A stretch of 41,722 bases of DNA from Actinomycetes bacterium (GTDB taxonomy: Bacteria > Actinomycetota > Thermoleophilia > Gaiellales > Gaiellaceae). Under the pieces are notes generated by a model, which was not told the DNA's origin, made no database searches, and saw only the letters and a list, made by a program, of their open reading frames with translations. Below are positions 19,852 to 27,767 of this stretch, in pieces; the first letter of the stretch is position 1, and every line of letters starts with the position of its first letter. The stretch is taken from assembly GCA_025964535.1 (NCBI GenBank), contig JAOPYX010000003.1:1-41722 (forward strand), written 5' to 3'. The translations under genes were made by a program, and so were the position numbers.

Positions 19852-21599
19852 TCGCGCCGCGGCTGCGATGGGAGCACGAGCATGAAGCGCGCGCCGTGCG
19901 GCAGTGCGTCTTCGTAGAGCAGGTCTCCGCCGTGGGCACGCGCATACGAGCGCGCGATGGCGAGCCCGAGACCCGTCCCGGGCGCGGCCGCCGGCGAGCC
20001 CTGGCCGCGCGAGAAGCGTTCGAAGAGGTCCGGCACGAACTCCACCGCGACGCCGAGGCCGCGATCCTCGACCGACAGGCGGAAGTGACGGTCGCTCTGC
20101 TCCGCGCGCACGATGACGGGCGGCGTCCCGTAGCGGAATGCGTTCGTGACGAGGTTCGACACGATGCGCTCGAGCGCGTTGCGGTCGGCCACCGCGATCG
20201 TGTCGTCGTCGATCACGATGTCGACCGCAGCGGGATCGGCTGCGACTGCCACGACGATCTCTTCGATCTGGTCGCGTATGCGGATCGGCTCCGGGGCGAT
20301 GTCGATCGCCTCGGCGTCGAGGCGAGAGAGGTCGAGTAGTTGCTCGATGAGAGCCGCCATGCGGTTCGTCTGCTGGAGCAACGCGTCCCGCACCTGCGTG
20401 CGCTGCTCCTCGTCGAGGCGATCCGAGAGATGGTGCAGCGTCGTGACGAAGCCGTGAATCGTCGTCATCGGCGTACGCAGCTCGTGTGCTGCGAGCGCGA
20501 CGAAGTTCGACTTCACCTCGTTCGCGCGTTCGAGAGCGATGCGCGCTTGGTGCTCGGCCTGGAAGAGGTTGACGTGGTCGAGCGCGAGCCCCGTGAGCGC
20601 TCCGAGCGTGCGCAGGAGCGCGAGCTCTTCGTCGCCGAAGAACGGCGCATACGGCGACGTCCATACGAAGAGGCTGCCGCCGGGGACATCGAGGTCGACG
20701 ATCTCGGCATCGGGCCACAGTCGCGGCACCTCTCGCCCGAGCTCGAGGCTCGCCCATTCGTCCCCCGGCACGTTCCAGGCAGCGACCAGCTTGCCCTCGG
20801 CGTTTCGGATCGCGATCGCGCGGGCGCCGACGATCGCGGCCGCAGGCTCGAGGACGCGCGACGCGACCTCCTCCTGTGACTGGGCGAAGGAAAAGAGGCT
20901 CGTGATGGCCGCCTGCAATCGAGCCGTCTCGGGACCGCGCCACCACAGGCGAATGAGCGGAGGCGGCGCGAAGCCCAGCAGGAACGCGGCAGCGCTCAGG
21001 GAGCCGAGCACGCCGGAGGCCAGTGAGACCGCCGAGTCACGATCGGATGTGAAGATCGCGAACAGGAGGGCGACGACCAGTCCGGCCGAGGCCAATGCGA
21101 GGAGGTGCATACGGCGGCGTGCGACGGTGGGCTGCGCGGTCCCTGCACGCCACAGCCGGCGCGCGGACACGATCGAGAGCACCGCCCAGTGGATCATGAA
21201 GGCGGCGATGTAGACGATCAGGAACGTGGGTCGCGGCTCGCCGGGCTCGGGCAGCCTCGGTAGCGCGAACGTCCAGAGGACGAGGATGGCGGTCAGCGAG
21301 AAGAGCGCGTTCGCGAGTCGCTTGCCGGCCGGCCTGAAGGCGGTGGTGAAGCGGAAGAGCAGGTAGGGGAAGAGCACGAGCAGTGCAATCGCGATCCGTC
21401 CGAACGCCCGTTCCGGAAGGTTCCCCGGGTGGTTCGGGATGAGGCCGAGGAGGACGATCAGCCCGAGTGAGCTGAAGGTCGCCGCGGCCCACATCGAGGC
21501 CGCATTGCGCCGGTGCCGCCAGTACGCGAGCGCGATGAATCCCAGCGCCGCATAGGCGATGAGATTGACGGTGCGAAAGACCAGTACCGCGCCGTGCAT
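19848..21599 (-). CDS. Sensor histidine kinase: multi-TM N-terminus, GAF, HisKA, HATPase_c
   Basis: H-box FVALAAHELRTPMTTIHGFV, N-box NALERIVSNLVTNAFRYG, GTGLGLAIARSYARAHGG. Confidence 0.9.
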   Translation of the reverse strand: MHGAVLVFRTVNLIAYAALGFIALAYWRHRRNAASMWAAATFSSLGLIVLLGLIPNHPGNLPERAFGRIAIALLVLFPYLLFRFTTAFRPAGKRLANALFSLTAILVLWTFALPRLPEPGEPRPTFLIVYIAAFMIHWAVLSIVSARRLWRAGTAQPTVARRRMHLLALASAGLVVALLFAIFTSDRDSAVSLASGVLGSLSAAAFLLGFAPPPLIRLWWRGPETARLQAAITSLFSFAQSQEEVASRVLEPAAAIVGARAIAIRNAEGKLVAAWNVPGDEWASLELGREVPRLWPDAEIVDLDVPGGSLFVWTSPYAPFFGDEELALLRTLGALTGLALDHVNLFQAEHQARIALERANEVKSNFVALAAHELRTPMTTIHGFVTTLHHLSDRLDEEQRTQVRDALLQQTNRMAALIEQLLDLSRLDAEAIDIAPEPIRIRDQIEEIVVAVAADPAAVDIVIDDDTIAVADRNALERIVSNLVTNAFRYGTPPVIVRAEQSDRHFRLSVEDRGLGVAVEFVPDLFERFSRGQGSPAAAPGTGLGLAIARSYARAHGGDLLYEDALPHGARFMLVLPSQPRRD

Positions 21600-21736
21600 G
21601 CCGCATTCCCCCGAACTCTGTTGCCGGACTCGCTTCCTGCCGGGCGCCCCCTACGAGGCCCGGCCGCTCAACGTTCTGAGGCAGGCGCCGATTACCTGCG
21701 CTGGAACCGTGTGACGACGACCCGAGGAGCACCGCC

Positions 21737-21775
21737 ATGAGGACCACCAATCGGCAACGGACGACCAGAGCATGA
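21737..21775 (+). CDS. Putative 12-aa leader/upstream ORF translationally coupled to cheW
   Basis: ATG AGG ACC ACC AAT CGG CAA CGG ACG ACC AGA GCA TGA (MRTTNRQRTTRA*), SD-like GAGGAG upstream, TGA overlaps ATG of cheW. Confidence 0.4.
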   Translation: MRTTNRQRTTRA

Positions 21776-22197
21776 GCGGCCAGCTCGTCATCTTCGCGCT
21801 GGAGTCGGAGCAGTACGCGCTCCCGATCACCGAGGTCCAGGAGATCATTCGCTACACCGAGCCTCGTGCCGTCTCGTCGGATGCCCCGTGGGTGCGTGGC
21901 GTGATCAGCCTGCGCGGCAAGATCGTGCCCGTGTGCGACCTTGCGGATCGCCTCGGTCTCAGCGGAGAGCGCGCGGACACGGCCAAGATCGTCATCGTCG
22001 AGACCGCCTCCGGCACCGCCGGCGTGATCGTCGACGAGGTGCTCGAGGTCCTGACCGTCGACGACGCGCAGATCGAGAAGCTGCCGACGGCCGGCGCTGC
22101 GTTCATCGAGGCGATCGCCAAGATCGACGACCGCCTGGTCGTGCTGCTCAATTCCGACGGAATCTTCGCCGGTCTCGAGCTCGACCTCGCGGCCTGA
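21772..22197 (+). CDS. cheW: CheW-like chemotaxis adaptor domain protein
   Basis: FALESEQYALPITEVQEIIRY...VRGVISLRGKIVPVCDLADRLGL. Confidence 0.9.
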   Translation: MSGQLVIFALESEQYALPITEVQEIIRYTEPRAVSSDAPWVRGVISLRGKIVPVCDLADRLGLSGERADTAKIVIVETASGTAGVIVDEVLEVLTVDDAQIEKLPTAGAAFIEAIAKIDDRLVVLLNSDGIFAGLELDLAA

Positions 22198-22225
22198 GCA
22201 GCGCGGTCGAGCCCGAGACGCTCGG

Positions 22226-23227
22226 TTACGCGCGCAGCTGCGGTACGACTCGACTGCCGAGGAGCCGCACGCCGTCGTGCTCGTCGAGGCCGTGTGGCCC
22301 GCCGAACTCGACGCGCGTTCCGCCTGCGTCGAAGATCGCGGCTGCCTGCGCGGCGATCTCGTCCGCCGTCCCGGAGAAGGCGAAGCGGTCGAGCAGCTCG
22401 TCGCCGATCTGACGGCCGGCAGCCTTCGCGTCGCCTTCGACGAGCAGGGTGTGGATCCGCTCGATCAACTCCGGCTCGAGCTCGAGTGTCGGATCCAGCG
22501 GGGCGACGACGTCGATGTACATCGCCACCCGAGCTCGGGCGTGGGCCCGCGCCTCGTGGCTGTCGTCGCCGACGACGGTGACCGCTCCGGCGACGAGGCT
22601 CACGGAGCCGCGCTCGCGGCCTGCGGCGTCTTCCGCACGGTCGAGTCGTTCGCGCACGAGGCGGACGAGGTCCGGGTTGGCGGTGCCGCCGAGCTTCAGC
22701 TCGTGCGCCTCCGCTCCGGCGAGCTCGGTCAGCCGCGGCGACCAGGTGCCGATCAACAGCGGGACGGCCGGGCGCTCGACGGGATAGGCGAGCCGGGTCC
22801 CGGAGGCGAGTCGGAAGACCTCGCCTTCGAAGCCGTCGGTGTCGCCTGCGAGCAGCTTCGAGATCACGATCCAGGCCTCGCGGACGGTCGCGGCCGGCCG
22901 GCGCTGCTCGACACCGAGATCACCCAGCCACGCGCCGGCCGCGAGACCGAGGAACGCGCGGCCGTGTGACGCCGTGTCGAGCGCCGCGATCTGGCCCGCG
23001 ATCTCGACGGGGTGGACCGTGTAGGGATTGAGACAGGCTGGCCCGACCCGCACGCGGCTCGTGGCCGCGGCGATCTCGAGCAGGGCCGGCAGCGCGGGTT
23101 GGTACCAGAGGTCGTTGAACGTCGTGACGACGTCGAAACCGGACTCCTCCGCCGTGCGGGCGAGTGCGGCGTACGCCCCCGGCCGCTTGTCCGTCTGCAG
23201 GCCGAGCCCGAGCTCGCGCGGGCTCAC
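22226..23227 (-). CDS. LLM-class, probably F420-dependent, oxidoreductase
   Basis: GLGLQTDKRPGAYAALARTAEESGFDVVTTFNDLWYQPALPALLEIAAATSRVRVGPACLNPYTVHP; GTG at 23227 overlaps upstream stop. Confidence 0.85.
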   Translation of the reverse strand: MSPRELGLGLQTDKRPGAYAALARTAEESGFDVVTTFNDLWYQPALPALLEIAAATSRVRVGPACLNPYTVHPVEIAGQIAALDTASHGRAFLGLAAGAWLGDLGVEQRRPAATVREAWIVISKLLAGDTDGFEGEVFRLASGTRLAYPVERPAVPLLIGTWSPRLTELAGAEAHELKLGGTANPDLVRLVRERLDRAEDAAGRERGSVSLVAGAVTVVGDDSHEARAHARARVAMYIDVVAPLDPTLELEPELIERIHTLLVEGDAKAAGRQIGDELLDRFAFSGTADEIAAQAAAIFDAGGTRVEFGGPHGLDEHDGVRLLGSRVVPQLRA

Positions 23228-23544
23228 GTCAGCTCGGACGTGGGGATCGCGCGGCGTCCGATCCGTTCGATGCGCATGACCACGCGCTCCTCGGGATCGG
23301 GGCAGCACACGAGCGAGTCCTGCTCGAGCCAGTCGCCGGCAGGCAGGCGCCGTTGCTTCGCGGGGAGGAGCGGCAGGACCGCCTGCAGCGCATACAGGCA
23401 GAAGTGCTTGCCTTCCGGGATGCGCAGCCGACTCGACTCCGTCAGCTCGAAGTAGTCGCCGACGGCGAGGCCGCAGACAGAGCGACCCTCGATTCGCTCG
23501 ACGGTGACGCGCAGGTCGTAGAGCTCGGTCGTGTCGCCGCTCAC
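23224..23544 (-). CDS. TIGR04076-like small protein, function unknown
   Basis: DLRVTVERIEGRSVCGLAVGDYFEL...HFCLYALQAVLPLL...CCPDPEERVVMRIERI. Confidence 0.65.
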   Translation of the reverse strand: MSGDTTELYDLRVTVERIEGRSVCGLAVGDYFELTESSRLRIPEGKHFCLYALQAVLPLLPAKQRRLPAGDWLEQDSLVCCPDPEERVVMRIERIGRRAIPTSELT

Positions 23545-23918
23545 AGGCTCTCGCCGGCCGCGTGGTTTCGCCGGACCACCTCGAAGGTCTTCTCGAGCTC
23601 GGCCGTCGGCGTGAACTCGAGCGCGTCGCTGTCCTCCTCGAAGATCACCTTGTGCCCGGGGGCCACGTAGTACGCCTGTCCGGCGACGATCGTCTCCTGC
23701 CGGTCGCCGTAGTCGATCACGATCCGGCCCGTGAACAGGTACCCCCAGTGCGGGGCCTGACAGCGATCGTCGGGGAGCCCTTTCACGAGCGAGGAGGCGT
23801 CCTGGCCCGCCTTCGCGGACTCGAACGCGACCGTTATCCCACCCCAGTCGGCGATGCGGGTCGAATAACCGGGAACGATCTCCTGCAGCGGCAGCTCGTC
23901 GCGGCTTGCGCTCGGCAT
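23541..23918 (-). CDS. Cupin-domain protein
   Basis: HWGYLFTGRIVIDYGDRQETIVAGQAYYVAPGHKVIFEEDSDALEFTP. Confidence 0.8.
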   Translation of the reverse strand: MPSASRDELPLQEIVPGYSTRIADWGGITVAFESAKAGQDASSLVKGLPDDRCQAPHWGYLFTGRIVIDYGDRQETIVAGQAYYVAPGHKVIFEEDSDALEFTPTAELEKTFEVVRRNHAAGESL

Positions 23919-23926
23919 GGCTCTCT

Positions 23927-24340
23927 CTACTTTCTCTCGTTGGGGTCGGCGACGACGGCGTCGAGCTCGACCTCGACGAGCACGCCGTCCGGGATGAAGC
24001 CTTCGACGTAGTGCGTCGTGTTCGCGGGGTCGATGCCCGCGAACGTCTCGGCGTGTGCGCGAATCGCCTCACGCCAGTCGGCGTCGCGCGTCAGGAGCAG
24101 CCGGCTGCGGATCACGTCTGCGGGCTCGCCGCCGAGCTCCGAGACCGCTGCGAGCGCGCGCTGCAGCGATTCGGCGGTCTGCGCGTACGTATCGCCGGGC
24201 GCAAGAGCTCTGCCGTCGTCGCCGGTCGCCGCAGTCGCGCTCGTCGCGATGAACGCGCCCACGCGGACTGCGCGCGAGTACGCAGCCATCTGCTCGAAGG
24301 GACTGCCGCTGCGAGAGTGTGTGCGGACCGGCATCGTCAC
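23927..24340 (-). CDS. RidA (YjgF/YER057c/UK114) family protein
   Basis: YSRAVRVGAFIATSATAATGDDG...DTYAQTAESLQRALAAVSELGGEPADVIRSRLLLTRDADW; start GTG 24340 or ATG 24334. Confidence 0.9.
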   Translation of the reverse strand: MTMPVRTHSRSGSPFEQMAAYSRAVRVGAFIATSATAATGDDGRALAPGDTYAQTAESLQRALAAVSELGGEPADVIRSRLLLTRDADWREAIRAHAETFAGIDPANTTHYVEGFIPDGVLVEVELDAVVADPNERK

Positions 24341-24921
24341 ATCGTCGGCGGTGTGTCGACGCAGACCAGGCGGAGCGGCTTCTTCGCGCTTCCGTTCGAG
24401 AACAGGTGGGGACGCTCGGCCGGGTAGTACGCCGCGTCGCCGGGACCGAGCCGCCGGGGCTCGGCGCCCTCCAGCTCGAGGAGCAGCTCGCCCTCGAGGA
24501 CGAGCAGCCACTCCTCGCCCGCGTGCCGTCCATGCTCCGCGAGCCGGGCGCCCGGCTCGAACTCGACGAGCATCGGCATCATCTGGTGCCGCGTGTCGGA
24601 AGTGAGGAGAAAGACGTCGATGCCCTCCGCCGGCGAGTGCAACAGCTTCCGGTCGTCGGGGCCGACCACCTCCGGATAGCCGCTCGCTGCGTGACCGGGC
24701 ACGAGATCGGTGATCGAGATCCCGTAGAACTCGATCAACCGCACCAGGCGGCCGATCGTGATGTCGCTCTTCTCCTTCTCCACGAGCGAGAGGAACGAGG
24801 CGGAGATGCCGGTCGCCTCTGCAACGTCGGCGAGCGAGAGCTGCCGGGCCTTCCGCACCTCGCGGAGGGTGACGCCGACGGCGGCGTGGGCTGTGCTCTT
24901 TTCGGCGGGACCGATCGTCAT
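24337..24921 (-). CDS. XRE-family transcriptional regulator with C-terminal cupin sensor domain
   Basis: HTH LREVRKARQLSLADVAEATGISASFLSLVEKEKSDITIGRLVRL, then cupin HAGEEWLLVLEGELLLELEGAEPRRLGPGDAAYYPAERPH. Confidence 0.92.
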   Translation of the reverse strand: MTIGPAEKSTAHAAVGVTLREVRKARQLSLADVAEATGISASFLSLVEKEKSDITIGRLVRLIEFYGISITDLVPGHAASGYPEVVGPDDRKLLHSPAEGIDVFLLTSDTRHQMMPMLVEFEPGARLAEHGRHAGEEWLLVLEGELLLELEGAEPRRLGPGDAAYYPAERPHLFSNGSAKKPLRLVCVDTPPTM

Positions 24922-24931
24922 GTGCACATTC

Positions 24932-24959
24932 TTGACACCGCTATTCCCAACAGTAAAGT
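24932..24959 (+). promoter_or_regulatory. Candidate sigma70-type promoter for the oxidase/transporter operon
   Basis: TTGACA (24932-24937), 16-bp spacer, TAAAGT (24954-24959). Confidence 0.45.
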
Positions 24960-24970
24960 GGAGCGCGTGC

Positions 24971-24985
24971 AGCATAGTGCATGCT
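24971..24985. promoter_or_regulatory. Candidate operator palindrome AGCAT-AGTGC-ATGCT
   Basis: Perfect 5-bp inverted repeat with 5-bp spacer; GTGCA pentamers also at 24923 and 24966. Confidence 0.3.
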
Positions 24986-26141
24986 TCGGACAGAACCTTA
25001 CGTGAGCGCCGCGCGCGACGTCGTGGTCGTCGGCGCCGGTGTGACGGGCCTCTCGATCGCGCTCGAGCTCGCCGAAGCAGGCCTCGCGCCGCTCGTACTC
25101 GAACGAACGGGTGTCGCGGCCGAGGCGTCGGGCGTCCAGCCCGGCGGCGTGCGCCAGCAGTGGAGCACGCGGATCAGCTGTGAGCTCGCGCGCGAGTCGT
25201 TCGGCGTCTACCGCGAGCTGGCCGCGCGGCTCGACTCCGATCTGCCACTCGAGTTCGATCGCTGTGGCTACCTCTTCCTCGCACACAGCCAGCCGGCTCT
25301 CGCCGAGCTCGAGCAGAGCGTCGCCCGCCAGAACCAGGCGGGCGTTCCATCGCATCTCGTCACCCCGGAGGAGGCCGCCGTCTTTGCGCCGGGACTCGAC
25401 GTGAGCTCGGTCACGGGCGCGTCGTGGTGCTCCGAGGACGGCTACTTCGATCATCCGCAGGCCGTCGTCGAGGCGTTCGCGCAGGCCGCGCAAGCGCGTG
25501 GCGCGACACTTGCGATCGACGAGGTCACCGCGATCGAGAGCGACGGCGCCGGCTGGCGGCTGCGCCTGCGCACGGGCGTACAGGTCCGCGCGGCGCACGT
25601 CGTCGTCGCCGCAGGCTACGACTCTCCGGAGCTCCTGCGTCCACTCGGTGTCGAGCTTCCGATCGTGCGGGAAGCGCGCCATCTCTTCTTCAGCAACCCG
25701 GTGCCGGAGAGCATTCTTCGTCCGCTCGTCATCTCGTCGGAGCGGCACTTCGCTGCCAAGCAGCTTGCGGACGGGCGGGTGCTCGCGAGCGACCTCTCGG
25801 CGGTCGGGGACCCGGAGGAGGCGCGTCCGCACTGGCGGCAGCACCTGCGGGAGACGATCGAGGAGCTGCTGCCGATCCTGGGCTACGTCTCGCTGCCGCT
25901 GCTCGTGACCGGCTTCTACGACGTCACGCCGGACAACCAACCGGTGCTCGGGCCGATCGCCGGGTTGGAGGGCCTGCATCTGGCCGCAGGCTTCAGTGGG
26001 CACGGCTTCATGCTCGCACCGGCCGTCGGCCGCATCGTCGCAGGGCCTGTGCTCGGACGTGCCCCCGACGAGGCGCTCGAGCGGCTCTCGCTCGACCGCT
26101 TCTCGAACGGCTCCCTGACCCGAGAGCTCCAAACCGTTTGA
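24981..26141 (+). CDS. FAD-dependent DAO-family oxidoreductase (sarcosine/D-amino acid oxidase-like)
   Basis: VVVVGAGVTGLSIALELAEAGLAPLVLER dinucleotide-binding motif; PGGVRQQWS; C-terminal TPDNQPVLGPIAGLEGLHLAAGFSGHGFMLAPAVGR; GTG 25002 is an alternative start. Confidence 0.9.
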   Translation: MLRTEPYVSAARDVVVVGAGVTGLSIALELAEAGLAPLVLERTGVAAEASGVQPGGVRQQWSTRISCELARESFGVYRELAARLDSDLPLEFDRCGYLFLAHSQPALAELEQSVARQNQAGVPSHLVTPEEAAVFAPGLDVSSVTGASWCSEDGYFDHPQAVVEAFAQAAQARGATLAIDEVTAIESDGAGWRLRLRTGVQVRAAHVVVAAGYDSPELLRPLGVELPIVREARHLFFSNPVPESILRPLVISSERHFAAKQLADGRVLASDLSAVGDPEEARPHWRQHLRETIEELLPILGYVSLPLLVTGFYDVTPDNQPVLGPIAGLEGLHLAAGFSGHGFMLAPAVGRIVAGPVLGRAPDEALERLSLDRFSNGSLTRELQTV

Positions 26142-26171
26142 TGACCCCCCACCACGAAGTGAAGGAGTGAC

Positions 26172-27767
26172 ATGACACGCAGGAACAGAGGTTCTGCGCG
26201 CCTGCTCGCGCTCTGTCTCGTCGTACTCGTCGCGGCCGCGGTTGCCGCCACGGCTGCGACGGCGTCGCGCTCGCACGCGGCGGCGAACGACACGCTCGTC
26301 GTCGACAAGTCGTTCGACCTGAAGACCGCCGACCCGCAGCGCCAGTTCGAGCCGACCGGCGGGATCGTCGATCGTGCGCTCTACGACTCGCTGCTGCAGT
26401 TCAAGGGCGCCGACGTCGCGCACCCGCAGCCGGACGCTGCGGCGTCGTACACCGCTTCGAAGGACGCACGCACGTACACCTTCACGTTGCGGCACAACGT
26501 CCGCTTCTCGGACGGCACGCCGCTGACGTCGGCCGACGTCGTGTTCTCGTTCAACCGGCTCGTCAACCTGAAGGGCAACCCGTCGTTCCTGCTCGCCGGG
26601 ATCACGACGAAGGCAAAATGTCTGTACACGGTCGTCATGACGTCGGCGAAGCCGAACCCGGCAATCCCGGTGCTCGTCGCGAACACCTCGCTCGGGATCG
26701 TCAACTCCAAGCTCGTGAAGGCCCACGGGGGCACCGACGCGGTCGGCGCCGATACGGCGGACAAGGCCGAGGGCTTCCTCAACTCCCAGTCCGCCGGAAG
26801 CGGCCCCTACATCCTCAAGACCTACAGCACCACCACGCAGGTCGTGCTGACGGCGAACCCGAAGTACTGGGGCCCGAAGCCGAAGTTCAAGAACGTCGTC
26901 ATCCGCAACGTGAACGCGGCTGCGCAGCTCCTCGACGTGCAGCGGGGCACCAACGAGATCTCGCTCGACCTCTCGCCCGACCAGGCGAAAGGCCTGAAGG
27001 GCGTCCAGGTCCACGGCGTTCCGTCCGCGAACGTCTGGTTCCTCTTCGCGAACAGCAACTCGAAGGTCTCCGACGTCAGCTCGAATCCGCACATCCAGAA
27101 CGCGATCCGCTACGCGCTCGACTACTCCGGCTACGTGCGCCTGGCCGGCTCGGGTGCGGTGCACGCGCTCGGTGTCGTGCCGTCGATGTTCCTCGGCGCG
27201 CTGCCGAAGTCGGCGGCCGTCAAGCAGAACCTGGCCAAGGCGAAGGCTGAGGTCGCTGCATCGGGCCTGAAGTCGCCGAAGGTCTCGCTCGAGTTCCCGA
27301 GCGACATCACCTCCAACGGACTCTCGTTCGGCGTGATGGCACAGAAGGTGAAGTCGGACCTGGAGGCCGTCGGGATCAGCGTCGATCTCGCCGGTAGCCC
27401 GGTTGCAACGTCGCTGAACACGTACCGCGGCGGCACCGAGCAGCTCGGCCTCTGGTACTGGGGCCCGGACTACCCGGATCCCAACGACTACCTCGTCTTC
27501 CTGCCGGGCGAGACGGTCGGCCTGCGCGCCGGCTGGGCCGCAGGCTCGTACCCCGCGCTCGAAGCGCTCGGCAAGAAGGCGGGCTCGACGTCGTCGCCGG
27601 CCACCCGCGGCGCTCAGTTCCAGCAGATCCAGAAGATGCTGAACGCGAAGGGGCCGTTCTACCCGCTCGTGCAGCCGGGCCAGGTCGTTGCTGCATCGAA
27701 GAACCTGACGAGCACCACGTTCAACGTCCTCTACTGGATCGACGTTGCCGCCGTAGGTGCGCATTAA
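26172..27767 (+). CDS. ABC transporter substrate-binding protein, family 5 (peptide/opine type)
   Basis: Signal sequence, DPQRQFEPTGGIVDRALYDSLLQF, YTFTLRHNVRFSDGTPLTSADVVFSFNRL. Confidence 0.9.
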   Translation: MTRRNRGSARLLALCLVVLVAAAVAATAATASRSHAAANDTLVVDKSFDLKTADPQRQFEPTGGIVDRALYDSLLQFKGADVAHPQPDAAASYTASKDARTYTFTLRHNVRFSDGTPLTSADVVFSFNRLVNLKGNPSFLLAGITTKAKCLYTVVMTSAKPNPAIPVLVANTSLGIVNSKLVKAHGGTDAVGADTADKAEGFLNSQSAGSGPYILKTYSTTTQVVLTANPKYWGPKPKFKNVVIRNVNAAAQLLDVQRGTNEISLDLSPDQAKGLKGVQVHGVPSANVWFLFANSNSKVSDVSSNPHIQNAIRYALDYSGYVRLAGSGAVHALGVVPSMFLGALPKSAAVKQNLAKAKAEVAASGLKSPKVSLEFPSDITSNGLSFGVMAQKVKSDLEAVGISVDLAGSPVATSLNTYRGGTEQLGLWYWGPDYPDPNDYLVFLPGETVGLRAGWAAGSYPALEALGKKAGSTSSPATRGAQFQQIQKMLNAKGPFYPLVQPGQVVAASKNLTSTTFNVLYWIDVAAVGAH

